NCBI GenBank assembly: GCA_964645285.1
Contig: CAZYDR010000002.1
Coordinates: 1 to 64,000, forward strand
Source: JAYZAP01 sp964645285
GTDB taxonomy: Bacteria > Pseudomonadota > Alphaproteobacteria > JAAXGF01
Direction: 5' to 3'
Length of the DNA stretch: 64,000 nt
Position 1 is the first letter of the stretch, and each line of letters opens with the position of its first letter. The notes beneath the pieces are model-generated. The model searched no databases. It was not told the origin of the DNA and worked only from the letters and a program-made list of their open reading frames with translations. Positions 1-9,192 of this stretch are shown here, piece after piece. The translations under genes were made by a program, and so were the position numbers.

Positions 1-383
1 GCGTCGATCTTGCGGGACTCGAGGAACGACAATAACGAGTCTACGGGCATTTTGTTGCGTTGCTCGATCAACGAGATTGCAAACCCAATCTCGTTGTCGG
101 TTACCGACACGTTTTTGCGCTTGGCCTCCTGCAGCCGCAGGTGTTCGTCGATGAGGGTGCGGAGGACTTGAGGTGCAATGCGCTGTCTGACCTCGGGGCT
201 GTCGTTCAGGCCCGACGTCACGACCACCAGCCGAATGCGTTCGACCACGTCGCGATTGGAAACCGCATCGTCGTTGACCACGGCGATAATGTGTTGCAAT
301 TCCTGCGCTTGTGCCGCGCTGAACAACGGAAAGGCAAGGAGCGCCACCGTCGCAATTAGGCGGATTCCCTGTCGAAAACTCAT
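1..383 (-). CDS. surA: SurA-like periplasmic chaperone/peptidyl-prolyl isomerase, N-terminal part
   Basis: This is the 5' part of the gene; the coding sequence runs off the left edge, so only about 127 codons are present. The start at 383 gives a typical signal peptide (MSFRQGIRLIATVALLAFP, then ending near AQAQE), followed by the SurA N-domain opening (IIAVVNDDAVSNRDVVERI), where family members begin the mature chaperone. SurA escorts outer-membrane proteins, including LptD, through the periplasm. Its place directly downstream of lptD on the same strand is the usual arrangement. An in-frame ATG at 404 is an alternative start, but it would put polar residues ahead of the signal peptide. The catalytic parvulin domains lie outside the window. 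Confidence 0.85.
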   Translation of the reverse strand, partial: MSFRQGIRLIATVALLAFPLFSAAQAQELQHIIAVVNDDAVSNRDVVERIRLVVVTSGLNDSPEVRQRIAPQVLRTLIDEHLRLQEAKRKNVSVTDNEIGFAISLIEQRNKMPVDSLLSFLESRKID

Positions 384-503
384 ACTGTGCGTCACATTTC
401 TCATTGATAGGCCGAAGAGGAGAAAATCGCCTCGGACTTTAGCACAAACAACCAGGGCCTTGTCACGGCGCAGGTTTTAGCTATTGGCGGCGGCCAAGTT
501 CGA

Positions 504-2657
504 TTATCCGAGGTGTTTCAGCTTGATGATAAAATTGATCGAAGTATCGGGCTCGACGTCACGGTCGCGGGTGAAACTACGTTTGAGCTGGGTCGAAAAC
601 ACAATGCATTCGTCCTGGTAAGTCAGGCCCGTGCCGAAGTCGATCGTGTTGTTTTCGTTGAGGTCTCGACGGTTGAACGCGTTCAGGGTCCATTGCGGCG
701 CCAGGGCGAGCACCCCTGACATGTGGAGTTCTTCACGCCGTCCGATGGTGCTGAGATCGGCGGCGCCCTCGGTAATGGAAAGGAATCCAAAATTGATCCG
801 CAACCAGTCAGGCCCGGCAATCAGGTCGATAGCGCTCCGCTGTGACCCGAGGGTGTCGTCGTCGAGACGGAAACGGTACGTCAGATCGACGTAGCTGGAC
901 GGCGCCACGGTGATACGCCCGACGATGTCCGAACGATTGCCTTCGAGGCCGCTGCCGTCCTCGAAGGTGCTGTCGGCCCGGGCGCGGTAGCTTTGCCCGA
1001 TAAACGCCGCGGTGCGTCCGCCGCTCGACCCGAAAGCGCCAAGTCTTACGCCATAGCTGATACGCGGCCCGCCTTCGACGCGGTCAAGCCCGGGAAACCG
1101 ATTGCTGTTATAGAGATTGGTGTCATCGAACTCGAAGTCGTGGCTGTCCTCATTGGGAATCTTGCTCGGATTGCCGCCATGGGGGCTGATCGCGAATTTG
1201 ACGATCGGTTCGACCAATTGGCGGACAGAACCGACGCTGCGGACCAGTGGGTAGCGCCAGTCGAGGGCTAGTTGGGGGACAATTCGGCCCGTAAGGCCGC
1301 TCGACCGGCTGTTGGCGGGATGGTCGGGGTCGACAACATGGTTTACCCAATAGGCGTCGCCGCGCAGGCTCGCCGTCAAGGCATAGAGGTCGCCGAGCGG
1401 TCCGATATAGGGTAGGCGCCAGGCGCCATCGACGGATAGCCGGGTGCTGGCGGCGCCATCGGTGCGGTAGAGCTCCATGAGGTTGGCGTCAAGCGTGAAG
1501 CGGTCGCCCCGGCGCCCGGCATCGCTGATGAAGCTGTATTCGGCGATTGGGGCGATAAACGGCGTGTCACCGGGATCGTCGTTCTGCTCCAGGCCCTGGA
1601 AGCTGTAGGTATTGACCGCCGCATAACTGCGCCCACGAAACCCTTCAAGGAAGACATTGCTCGTCAAGATGTCGTCGCTGTTGATCCCGTAGCGGCGCAG
1701 ATAGGTGTCGTCGGTCGAACGCTCAACGTCGAAGCCCCAGCGCCAGATATCGTCAATATCGAAGCGGCCGGTGCCTGAAACATGGCCGCGAACGTCTCGA
1801 CCGCTGACCACTTCGCCGTTGTTGCCGCGTTGCCGGGGCCGGGTGATGCTGCCGGCTAAGGAAAATTCGCCACTATCGACTCGGTGGCGATACTCACCGG
1901 TTAGAACCAGCCCTTCTTCGCTGGTGAATATGGGCGCGAAGGTGGCATCGTAATTAGGCGCCAAATTCATGTAATAGGGCGTCTGCAAGGCCAGGCCGAG
2001 TTGTGTCTGATTGCCGAGAGAAGGCGCAAGAAATCCACTTTGGCGCTTCACCGTGGGATCGGGATGGGAAAAATAGGGGGTATAGGCGACGGGTACCCCG
2101 AACAGTTCGACGAAAGCGTCGCTGTACTGGATTTCCTGGCGTTGTTGATCGTGGACGACCCGGAATGCTTTGATCTGCCATAACGGCGATTCGTCGGGAT
2201 GGTCCTCACAGACTGGGCAGGGCGAGAACACGGCCTTGCGCATCTCGGTGCGATTGCCGTTGCTGCGCACCGCGCCATTGGCGGCGATCCGTGAATTGTC
2301 GGTCAGCAAAATTCGAATGTTGCGGATAACGCCGTGCTTCATGTTTTCGGTGACTTCGGCGTAATCGGCGAACACTACTTCGCCACCGGGCTCAAGCATG
2401 ACCACGTTGCCGGTGGCGGTCACCGTATCGGTGTTTTCGTCATAGGTGACGGAGTCGGCCAGCAGGACGCGGCCGCCCTGAGCAATCTCCACATTGCCGG
2501 TGGCGACGACAACTCCGCGGTCGAGGTCGTGAACCAGTTCATCAGCTTCCAGAACGACAGGCTCGGAACCGCTGGTTGCGTGCTGGGCATAGGCGGTATG
2601 GGTGGCGACCACGAAAAATGTCAGCAGGGCGATTACCGGAAACCAACGCATGGCCAT
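504..2657 (-). CDS. lptD: LPS-assembly protein LptD (outer-membrane translocon)
   Basis: A 717-residue protein with a signal peptide (MAMRWFPVIALLTFFVVATH...AYAQ), an OstA/LptA-like N-terminal jellyroll (roughly residues 35-150, EADELVHDLDRGVVVATGNVEI) and a long beta-barrel C-terminal domain rich in alternating aromatic strands. A CPVC pair follows the jellyroll; LptD homologues use cysteines near this junction for disulfides. LptD inserts lipopolysaccharide into the outer leaflet with LptE. The ATG at 2657 overlaps the lptG stop by one base (TAATG), which decides the start: the reading frame stays open further upstream, but that stretch lies inside lptG. Operon context is lptF-lptG-lptD-surA. 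About 100 bases separate it from surA. Confidence 0.93.
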   Translation of the reverse strand: MAMRWFPVIALLTFFVVATHTAYAQHATSGSEPVVLEADELVHDLDRGVVVATGNVEIAQGGRVLLADSVTYDENTDTVTATGNVVMLEPGGEVVFADYAEVTENMKHGVIRNIRILLTDNSRIAANGAVRSNGNRTEMRKAVFSPCPVCEDHPDESPLWQIKAFRVVHDQQRQEIQYSDAFVELFGVPVAYTPYFSHPDPTVKRQSGFLAPSLGNQTQLGLALQTPYYMNLAPNYDATFAPIFTSEEGLVLTGEYRHRVDSGEFSLAGSITRPRQRGNNGEVVSGRDVRGHVSGTGRFDIDDIWRWGFDVERSTDDTYLRRYGINSDDILTSNVFLEGFRGRSYAAVNTYSFQGLEQNDDPGDTPFIAPIAEYSFISDAGRRGDRFTLDANLMELYRTDGAASTRLSVDGAWRLPYIGPLGDLYALTASLRGDAYWVNHVVDPDHPANSRSSGLTGRIVPQLALDWRYPLVRSVGSVRQLVEPIVKFAISPHGGNPSKIPNEDSHDFEFDDTNLYNSNRFPGLDRVEGGPRISYGVRLGAFGSSGGRTAAFIGQSYRARADSTFEDGSGLEGNRSDIVGRITVAPSSYVDLTYRFRLDDDTLGSQRSAIDLIAGPDWLRINFGFLSITEGAADLSTIGRREELHMSGVLALAPQWTLNAFNRRDLNENNTIDFGTGLTYQDECIVFSTQLKRSFTRDRDVEPDTSINFIIKLKHLG

Positions 2658-3751
2658 TACCCGTCTTCGAGATGAAGCAGCATGGCCAGGCCAAGCAGAG
2701 TGAACACGCCCGCCGGCGCCCAAGCGGCGAGAATCACCGGCAGGCCGCCCGAAACACCGAGAGCCAACACCACGTCGGTTAGAAAATACAACAGGAAGCC
2801 CGCGAACAAGCCGCCGAGTATAAGCAGGCCCGTCCCGCCGCGCCGGGTCAATCGGAGTGAGAACGTGGCGGCGATGAGGACCATGGCGCAGAGCAGGATA
2901 GGTACCGCGAGAAGGGAATGCCAGTGGAGCCGGTGTCGTACCGCCGAGAATCCAGCAGCCTCGAGGGCGTCGATAAAGCTGGGCAGTTGCCAAAACGACA
3001 TGGTTTCCGGGGGTGCGAAGCTTTCCTGGATCTGGTCGATGGTCAGTTGGGTTGGAAGTTGGTATTCGGCTAGGATTTCGCTCGGTTGGTCCGGGACACT
3101 GATCAAAGCGTTGTGCAGATCCCAGTAACCTTTCTCCAGACGTGCCGTATCGGCATCGATGCGGCGGATAAAGTGATCGTTGTCCTTGTACATGAAGAAG
3201 ATGGTGTCGTGGAGTTCCATGTCCTCCTGAGCGATGCGCAGGGCATGGACCACCATCTGGCCATCACGGCCACCCTCGCGCAGCCACAGACCCGACGCCG
3301 ACACCGCCAGCATGCTGGCGCGCCCACGGAGGTTCTTGGCCTCAAGTTGCTCGTAGCGCCAGGTTGTGGCCGAGACGAATGGGTTGAACACGGTTACGGT
3401 AAAGCCGCCGATAACTAACGCCAGCGCCAGGCCGGGCAACAGAAACTGCCAAACGGAGACCCCGGCAGCGCGAGCCACCACCAGTTCGTGGGACCGGGTC
3501 AGCCGGGTTAACGACAGCATGCCGCCAAACAATACAGCGAAGGGGATGACTTTCTGGCTCATGAACGGAATACGCAGCAGGGCCATTTCCAATACCGTGC
3601 CGAAGCCGACCGAGTCGCGGCTGGCGGTTCGCCGCAGCAATTCAACGCTGTCGATGAGAAAGATCAGCCCGACCAGAAGGAGAAGTACGGTGGCGATACT
3701 GGCCAGAAACTGGCGGGTAATATAGGTCGATAGGGTAAAGCTAAGGCGCAT
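2657..3751 (-). CDS. lptG: LPS export ABC transporter permease LptG
   Basis: A 364-residue YjgP/YjgQ-family permease. The N-terminus has TM segments near residues 13-35 and 60-85, then comes a periplasmic beta-jellyroll (about residues 135-255), and the C-terminus has three more TM segments ending in LHLEDG. With LptF and the LptB ATPase it extracts LPS from the inner membrane and passes it to the Lpt bridge. It begins on the TAATG overlap with lptF and ends on another TAATG overlap with lptD, so the three are translationally coupled. It is the second of two paralogous permeases, and order and length fit LptG rather than LptF. No defect is seen. Confidence 0.92.
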   Translation of the reverse strand: MRLSFTLSTYITRQFLASIATVLLLLVGLIFLIDSVELLRRTASRDSVGFGTVLEMALLRIPFMSQKVIPFAVLFGGMLSLTRLTRSHELVVARAAGVSVWQFLLPGLALALVIGGFTVTVFNPFVSATTWRYEQLEAKNLRGRASMLAVSASGLWLREGGRDGQMVVHALRIAQEDMELHDTIFFMYKDNDHFIRRIDADTARLEKGYWDLHNALISVPDQPSEILAEYQLPTQLTIDQIQESFAPPETMSFWQLPSFIDALEAAGFSAVRHRLHWHSLLAVPILLCAMVLIAATFSLRLTRRGGTGLLILGGLFAGFLLYFLTDVVLALGVSGGLPVILAAWAPAGVFTLLGLAMLLHLEDG

Positions 3752-4869
3752 TATTCGGTCCCGCTCAGGGCCATTGCCGGCGTTCCCAGCTTGCGGTCAC
3801 GAAGAAGGAAGTATACGGCCGACAGCGCCCAAACGACGATGTTGACGTAGAGCAGGGGCGTCAACAGCGGAAGCCTAACAATAGCCAGCGGGAGTCCGAA
3901 CGCCAGACAAACGAACGGGATGGCGAGGCCTGCGGCCAGGAACAACCGGCCGGTCTGCCCGCGCCGGCTGAACTCACCGCCAAGCAGGGCGGCGACGCCA
4001 AGTAACGTCAAGACTATAGGAAACAGCGGCAACACCAGGCGCTGATGGCCCTCGGCGCGAAGCTCCGCAAGAAAGGCTCGGTCGTTGCCGGTTATGGGCG
4101 GGCCGAGCAGTTCATGCAAATAACGCTCGCGTGGTTCACGCCATCGCGTGCCTTGTTCGCCAATCAGACTGGTCAGGTCGATGTTGTGGCGGTCGAAGTA
4201 CAACAGTCCGAGAGAGCGCCGTACAGCGTCGAATTCCTGGCGATTGCCGTTGACCAGTGAGAGACGGGGCCCCTTGGGTGTGCGGACGAGAAAACCACTT
4301 TCCGCCATCATGGTTACCGGCGCTGCGGGGTCGCGGTTGTCGTGGACCAGAATACCCTGGATCACGCCGTTGGCCTCGCGCGCCCGAATATACACGGTCA
4401 AGCCGTCGCCAAGAGTGTTGAAGGCACCTTCCTGCAGCAGCACATGCGAGTAGTCGCCACGGAATGTGAATTGAAGGTCTTTGAACTCGCGGACCCCGGC
4501 TGGCTGTAGGTAAAGCGTAAAGGCATAACAGACTACGGCGACGATCCCGGCGAGAATAAGCGCCGGTTTCGCCAATGACAGGGGGCTCAGCCCAGCTGCG
4601 CGCAGAACAACGATCTCACTGTCCATGGTGAGGCGGTAATACGTGTAGACCACGGCGAGAAATAGTGCGAATGGGAACAGATAGGTTAGAAACAAAGGTA
4701 ACAGTAATACGGTGAGATTGAGGAAGGTGAAGAAAGAAATTCCTCGGTTAACGATCAGGTCAACATACTGCAGCGATTTCAACAGCCAAACTACGCCGGC
4801 CAGGGCGAGCGTTACGAACAGCGTCGCCTCGACAAGTTGCCACAGGATGTACTTGGTAACTTCGCGCAT
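3751..4869 (-). CDS. lptF: LPS export ABC transporter permease LptF
   Basis: A 372-residue YjgP/YjgQ permease starting MREVTKYILWQLVEATLFV. The frame is open 12 codons further upstream to another ATG (4905), but that adds a proline-rich stretch not expected in the family, so 4869 is preferred. TM helices lie near residues 12-35 and 50-80, followed by a periplasmic domain, and then three C-terminal TM helices (VLPLFPIVLTLLGVAALL and after). It pairs with LptG as the transmembrane half of the LptB2FG exporter. Its stop overlaps the lptG start by one base. The methyltransferase gene upstream on the same strand ends about 50 bases earlier. Confidence 0.91.
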   Translation of the reverse strand: MREVTKYILWQLVEATLFVTLALAGVVWLLKSLQYVDLIVNRGISFFTFLNLTVLLLPLFLTYLFPFALFLAVVYTYYRLTMDSEIVVLRAAGLSPLSLAKPALILAGIVAVVCYAFTLYLQPAGVREFKDLQFTFRGDYSHVLLQEGAFNTLGDGLTVYIRAREANGVIQGILVHDNRDPAAPVTMMAESGFLVRTPKGPRLSLVNGNRQEFDAVRRSLGLLYFDRHNIDLTSLIGEQGTRWREPRERYLHELLGPPITGNDRAFLAELRAEGHQRLVLPLFPIVLTLLGVAALLGGEFSRRGQTGRLFLAAGLAIPFVCLAFGLPLAIVRLPLLTPLLYVNIVVWALSAVYFLLRDRKLGTPAMALSGTE

Positions 4870-4920
4870 GGGCGGGATTATAGTCTCTAGGCCACTCCAA
4901 GCCATAGAAATACCCGCTGC

Positions 4921-6162
4921 CTAGGGGAGCACTGTGATCGTGGGAATCGGCACTACGAAACGTCCGCCCCAGTCGCGTACATCGGCATTTTGCCCCACAA
5001 TCTCGTCGCGCAGGTTCCATGGCAGGATCAACACGTAGTCGGGTTTGGTTTTGCTCAGCCGATCGGGACCGACAATAGGCAAACGGCTGCCGGGCAGATA
5101 GCGGCCTTGTTTGTGGGGGCTGGCGTCAACCACGTAGCCGATCAGGTCGGTTCCCACCCCGCAGGTGTTGAGCAGAGTGTTGCCCTTGGCCGCCGCGCCA
5201 TAGGCGGCAACGCTTTTGCGGTCGCGTTTCGCCGCCTCAAGAAAGGCCAGCAAGGAATCTTTCACCGCCGCCACGCGAGCGGCGAAGCCGGTGTAGGTGG
5301 AGAGCTGATTGAGGCCGGCTTTGCGCTCGGCATCACGCACTGCGTCGAGGCCCGGTCCGTCTGCGTGCCGATCACAATCTGCGTGGCAGGCGAACAACCG
5401 CAAGCTGCCGCCATGGGTCGCCAGTGTTTCCACGTCGAACAGGCGCAGGCCATGGCACGCCAGGACCGGCTCAAGGGCGGTCAGGGAGAAGTAGGAAAAA
5501 TGCTCGTGGTAGATAGTGTCGAACTGAACGTCCTCCATAAGCCGGAGCAAATGGGGGAATTCCAGGCTGATAACGCCGGCGGGTTTGGTCAGCGCGCCCA
5601 GGCCGGCGACGAAATCGTTGAGATCGGGCACATGGGCCAGGACATTGTTGCCAACCACCAGATCAGCCGCTTTGCCATCGGCTATCAGATCATCCGCCGT
5701 CTCACGGCCGAAGAATCGCACCTTGGTCGGCACGCCGGCGGCTTCGGCCACCGCGGCCACGTTGGCTGCTGGTTCGACGCCGAGAACCGGGATGCTGTCA
5801 TCGACGAAATGGCGTAACAGGTAGCCGTCATTACTGGCGACCTCGACCACGAGACTCTCGCCGCCAAGGGCGAAACGCTCGCGGGCCATGCGGGCGAAGC
5901 GCCGGGCGTGAGCAACCCAGCTTTCCGAGTAGGATGAGAAATAGGCGTAGTCGGAAAAAATATCCTCCAACGGCACCACCGCCTCGACCTGAACCAGGAA
6001 GCAATCATGGCAGACCCGGGTGTGGAGCGGGTATCGTCGGTCGGGCTGGCCGAGATCGGCCGCGGCCGGATAACTATTGGCCAGAGGCGTGTCACCGAGA
6101 TCTACGAAGGTATGGCTGAGCGTTGTTCCGCAGCCCCGGCAGAATCGTAATGTATCGGTCAT
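4921..6162 (-). CDS. Class I SAM-dependent methyltransferase with N-terminal zinc-binding domain
   Basis: A 413-residue protein of the sugar C-methyltransferase type. An N-terminal zinc site (CRGCG near residue 8 and CHDC near residue 50), a Rossmann methyltransferase core with the SAM loop VVEVASNDGYLLRHF, and a C-terminal domain with AAYGAAAKGNTLLN are all visible. Relatives methylate NDP-hexoses or act in O-antigen and secondary-metabolite sugar synthesis; some act on other small molecules. The start at 6162 gives the zinc motif right after the N-terminus; a longer frame reaches 6282, inside the neighbouring gene. It sits four bases after an NAD(P)-binding gene and just upstream of lptF, which makes a cell-envelope role plausible. 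The substrate is not readable. Confidence 0.8.
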   Translation of the reverse strand: MTDTLRFCRGCGTTLSHTFVDLGDTPLANSYPAAADLGQPDRRYPLHTRVCHDCFLVQVEAVVPLEDIFSDYAYFSSYSESWVAHARRFARMARERFALGGESLVVEVASNDGYLLRHFVDDSIPVLGVEPAANVAAVAEAAGVPTKVRFFGRETADDLIADGKAADLVVGNNVLAHVPDLNDFVAGLGALTKPAGVISLEFPHLLRLMEDVQFDTIYHEHFSYFSLTALEPVLACHGLRLFDVETLATHGGSLRLFACHADCDRHADGPGLDAVRDAERKAGLNQLSTYTGFAARVAAVKDSLLAFLEAAKRDRKSVAAYGAAAKGNTLLNTCGVGTDLIGYVVDASPHKQGRYLPGSRLPIVGPDRLSKTKPDYVLILPWNLRDEIVGQNADVRDWGGRFVVPIPTITVLP

Positions 6163-6166
6163 GACA

Positions 6167-7021
6167 TCAAGAAACCCAGCCGCGCTCCAGTTTGAGACGC
6201 AGGCCTTCTTCAAAGCTGCAGGGCGAAATTCCGAGGCGGTTTCGCAGGGGAGAAATATCGAACGACTTGTCCTCGCCGGCACGACGAATCTCGGCCGTAT
6301 CGAACGGTAGTTTAACGCCGACCATGGCTGCCAGGCGAGCGCCGATTCCCAGAATAGGCCCCGGCACCGGCACGATCGTCACATGGCGGTCAACCGCGCT
6401 GGCGCAGGCCCGGACCATGGCGGCGTAGGAGATCGGTTCGGGACCGGCGACAACCAGGGAGGCGCCAGGCGCGGCCGGGCGCTCCAGCGCCGCCGCCAAT
6501 GACGCCACCATGTCGTCAACGAAGATCGGCTGCAGCAAGGCGCGGCCGCCGTTGGGTAGGGGCAGGACTGATCTCCGTTTGACCAGGCGCAGCAGGCGAT
6601 TGACGTTGCGGTCGTCGGGGGCGCCATAAATCATGGTCGGGTGGAGCATGACGCCGGGCACACCCGATGACAGGAATGTGGCCTCGCCGGCCCGCACCGC
6701 ATTGGCCGCCGGGTCGGGAAGTTTGCTGAAGCGCCGGGCCGAGCCGATCAGGACCAGCCGTTCGAGACTGGACGGCAGGCATTGCAGCAAGGCCTCGGTG
6801 AACCGGGCATGAGCGCAGTTCACCACATGGGTCGCGCCAACCAGGGCCCGGACGACAGTTACCGGATGGTCGAAGTCCGCGGCGACAGTGCCCGCGGCTG
6901 AGTTGAGCGTGTCGAGCTTGGCCTCGGTGTGGCCGATGGCAATCACCTGGTGTCCATCGGCGCAAAGCCGATCAACCAGGTATCGTCCTGTCTTTCCGGT
7001 CGCTCCCAAAACAGCGATCAT
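6167..7021 (-). CDS. NAD(P)-binding atypical SDR (NmrA/NAD-epimerase-like)
   Basis: A 284-residue Rossmann protein starting MIAVLGATGKTGRYLVDRL, with the GxxGxxG dinucleotide-binding loop at residues 6-12. Later motifs (MIYGAPDDRNVNRLL and the DDMVASLAAALE stretch) are those of extended or atypical SDR proteins related to NDUFA9 and sugar epimerases. It lies four bases upstream of the methyltransferase and probably shares its transcript, leading into the lpt genes. It is divergent from pepA, so the promoter should sit in 7022-7195. Epimerase, reductase or NmrA-like sensor roles are all possible; no catalytic YxxxK is obvious. Confidence 0.72.
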   Translation of the reverse strand: MIAVLGATGKTGRYLVDRLCADGHQVIAIGHTEAKLDTLNSAAGTVAADFDHPVTVVRALVGATHVVNCAHARFTEALLQCLPSSLERLVLIGSARRFSKLPDPAANAVRAGEATFLSSGVPGVMLHPTMIYGAPDDRNVNRLLRLVKRRSVLPLPNGGRALLQPIFVDDMVASLAAALERPAAPGASLVVAGPEPISYAAMVRACASAVDRHVTIVPVPGPILGIGARLAAMVGVKLPFDTAEIRRAGEDKSFDISPLRNRLGISPCSFEEGLRLKLERGWVS

Positions 7022-7195
7022 GGGGTCTCCATGGTCCTCACGAGTGGACGCCATGATAGCCGCCCGGGTTGGAGTCGCGATAGAGCAGGACAACAAGTCC
7101 TTTCCTTCATCCGCGTATCGGCTACATTTAGGACCCACGGGGAGGCGGCGTTATGCGCGGCCGCCAAATCTATTGTGCGCAATTCAGAGGGTTTC

Positions 7196-8695
7196 ATGAA
7201 AATTTCCTTTGCCACCAAATCACCCAAGGTCGACGCCATTGTCGTCGGCGCCTTCGCCAACCGGATTCTGAGCAAATCCGCCGACGCCGTCGACAAGGCC
7301 TGCAAGGGCGCCTTGCGCAAAGCCATGCGGGCGGGACGCTTCACCGGCGCCCGCGACCAGTTCCTCGACGTCATGGCGCCGTCCGGCGTGGATGCGGCGC
7401 GTGTGGTTATCGCTGGCCTGGGCAAGACCGACAAGCTCGACGATCTCGGCGCCCAGAGCATTGGCGGCAAGCTGGTCGCTCACCTTAATCGGGGTGGCGT
7501 CAAGCGCGTCGCCGTTTTGGCCGACCAGTGGTTCGACGATGCCAAGGCATCCGCCGGGGTGTTGGCGGCGAACGTTGGTTACGGGGCGCGGCTGCGTAGC
7601 TACCGGTTCGACAAGTACCGCACCAAGGAACCCAAGGACAGCCAGCCCACCCTCGACCGCACTACCGTGGTGATGCGTGGCGCCAAAGCCGCGAGCACCG
7701 CCTACGGCAGTCTCGACAAGATTGCCGATGGCGTCTTCCTGACCCGTGATCTGGTTTCCGAGCCGGCCAACGTGCTCAACCCGGAGACGCTTGCCACGCG
7801 GGCCAAGGCGCTGACCAAGCTGGGGGTCAGTGTCGAAATCCTCACCGAAGCCAAGATGCGTAAGCTCGGCATGGGCGCCCTGCTTGGCGTTGGCCAGGGT
7901 AGCGCCAACGAATCCCGCATGGTGGTCATGCGCTGGAATGGTGCGCCCAAAGGTTCCAAGAGCGCCCCCGTGGCTTTCGTCGGCAAGGGTGTCACCTTCG
8001 ACACCGGCGGCATCTCCATCAAGCCGGCCGGCGGCATGGAAGACATGAAGTGGGACATGGGCGGCTCGGGCGTGGTCATCGGCCTCATGGCGGCTCTGGC
8101 CGGGCGTAAAGCCAAGGTCGATGTGATCGGCGTCGTCGCCCTGGTCGAGAACATGCCGTCGGGCTTCGCCCAGCGACCCGGCGATGTGGTGACTTCCATG
8201 TCGGGCCAGACCATCGAGGTCATCAACACCGATGCCGAGGGCCGGCTCGTGCTGGCCGACGCCCTGTGGTACTGCCAGACCCGCTTCAAACCGCGCATCA
8301 TGGTCGATCTGGCGACCTTGACCGGGGCCATCATCGTTGCGCTCGGCACTTACAAGGCCGGTCTGTTCGCCAACGACGACAAACTCGCCGACAACCTTCT
8401 CGCCGCCGCCGATGCGACCGGCGAGGAACTCTGGCGCATGCCCCTGGGTGATCGTTACGACAAGGACATCAACTCACTCATCGCCGACATGAAGAACGTC
8501 GGCAAGGGCCGCGAGGCCGGCAGCACGGCGGGCGCCGTTTTTCTCCAGCGCTTCGTCGGCAAGACCGCCTGGGCCCATCTCGACATTGCCGGTGTCACCT
8601 GGGTGAAGGCCGCCAGCGCCACGTCCCCCGGCGGCGGCACCGCCTTCGGCGTGCGTCTGCTCGACAACCTGGTGGCCGGCAACTACGAAAGCTGA
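7196..8695 (+). CDS. pepA: Leucyl aminopeptidase (M17 family)
   Basis: A 499-residue M17 cytosol aminopeptidase, the normal length for PepA. The catalytic domain shows the metal-binding stretches GKGVTFDTGGISIKPAGGM and NTDAEGRLVLADAL, the latter being the family signature. PepA removes N-terminal amino acids and in some bacteria also binds DNA. The ATG at 7196 is chosen because it opens with MKISFATKSPKVDAIVVG as in homologues and has AGAGG a few bases upstream; the frame extends upstream without homology. holC follows 11 bases after the stop, a common proteobacterial pairing. Confidence 0.94.
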   Translation: MKISFATKSPKVDAIVVGAFANRILSKSADAVDKACKGALRKAMRAGRFTGARDQFLDVMAPSGVDAARVVIAGLGKTDKLDDLGAQSIGGKLVAHLNRGGVKRVAVLADQWFDDAKASAGVLAANVGYGARLRSYRFDKYRTKEPKDSQPTLDRTTVVMRGAKAASTAYGSLDKIADGVFLTRDLVSEPANVLNPETLATRAKALTKLGVSVEILTEAKMRKLGMGALLGVGQGSANESRMVVMRWNGAPKGSKSAPVAFVGKGVTFDTGGISIKPAGGMEDMKWDMGGSGVVIGLMAALAGRKAKVDVIGVVALVENMPSGFAQRPGDVVTSMSGQTIEVINTDAEGRLVLADALWYCQTRFKPRIMVDLATLTGAIIVALGTYKAGLFANDDKLADNLLAAADATGEELWRMPLGDRYDKDINSLIADMKNVGKGREAGSTAGAVFLQRFVGKTAWAHLDIAGVTWVKAASATSPGGGTAFGVRLLDNLVAGNYES

Positions 8696-8706
8696 CGGCG
8701 GCGACC

Positions 8707-9186
8707 TTGACCGAGATCGGCTTCTACCACCTGCAACGCTCACCCCTCGAGCAGGCCCTGCCCAAACTGTTGGGCAAGGCGCTCGAGCGGGGCATGCGTG
8801 CGGTAGTCATGGCCGGCTCGGATGAGCGTGTGAAGGCTCTCGACGGCGCCCTGTGGACCTTCGACCAGGACTCGTTCCTGCCCCACGGCACGGCGGCGGA
8901 TGGCAATGCCGCCGCCCAGCCGGTCTATCTGACTACCACTGAAGAAAACCCCAACGGCGCCACCCTTCTGGTCCTCACCGACGGCGCCGAGCCCGAATTT
9001 ACGGGCACATTCGAGCGCTGCCTCGACCTGTTCGACGGCAATGACGACCAGGCCGTGGCCGCCGCCCGCCAACGCTGGCGCCGCCGTCTGGAGGCTGGCG
9101 ACACCTTGGCCTACTGGCAGCAGACCGACGCTGGCGGCTGGGAGCAGAAGGCCAAAGTCGGACCCGAGGACACCCCGCAAAACTAA
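8707..9186 (+). CDS. holC: DNA polymerase III chi subunit
   Basis: A 159-residue HolC protein beginning (TTG)TEIGFYHLQRSPLEQALPKLL, with the family core ALDGALWTFDQDSFLPHG and a central LTTTEENPNGATLLVL strand. Chi links the clamp loader to SSB. The start is a TTG, since no ATG precedes the conserved N-terminus after the pepA stop; the ribosome binding site is weak, which suggests coupling to pepA. The C-terminal tail after residue 125 is hydrophilic. The stop lies six bases from the convergent ABC-F gene. Confidence 0.9.
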   Translation: MTEIGFYHLQRSPLEQALPKLLGKALERGMRAVVMAGSDERVKALDGALWTFDQDSFLPHGTAADGNAAAQPVYLTTTEENPNGATLLVLTDGAEPEFTGTFERCLDLFDGNDDQAVAAARQRWRRRLEAGDTLAYWQQTDAGGWEQKAKVGPEDTPQN

Positions 9187-9192
9187 CGGAGC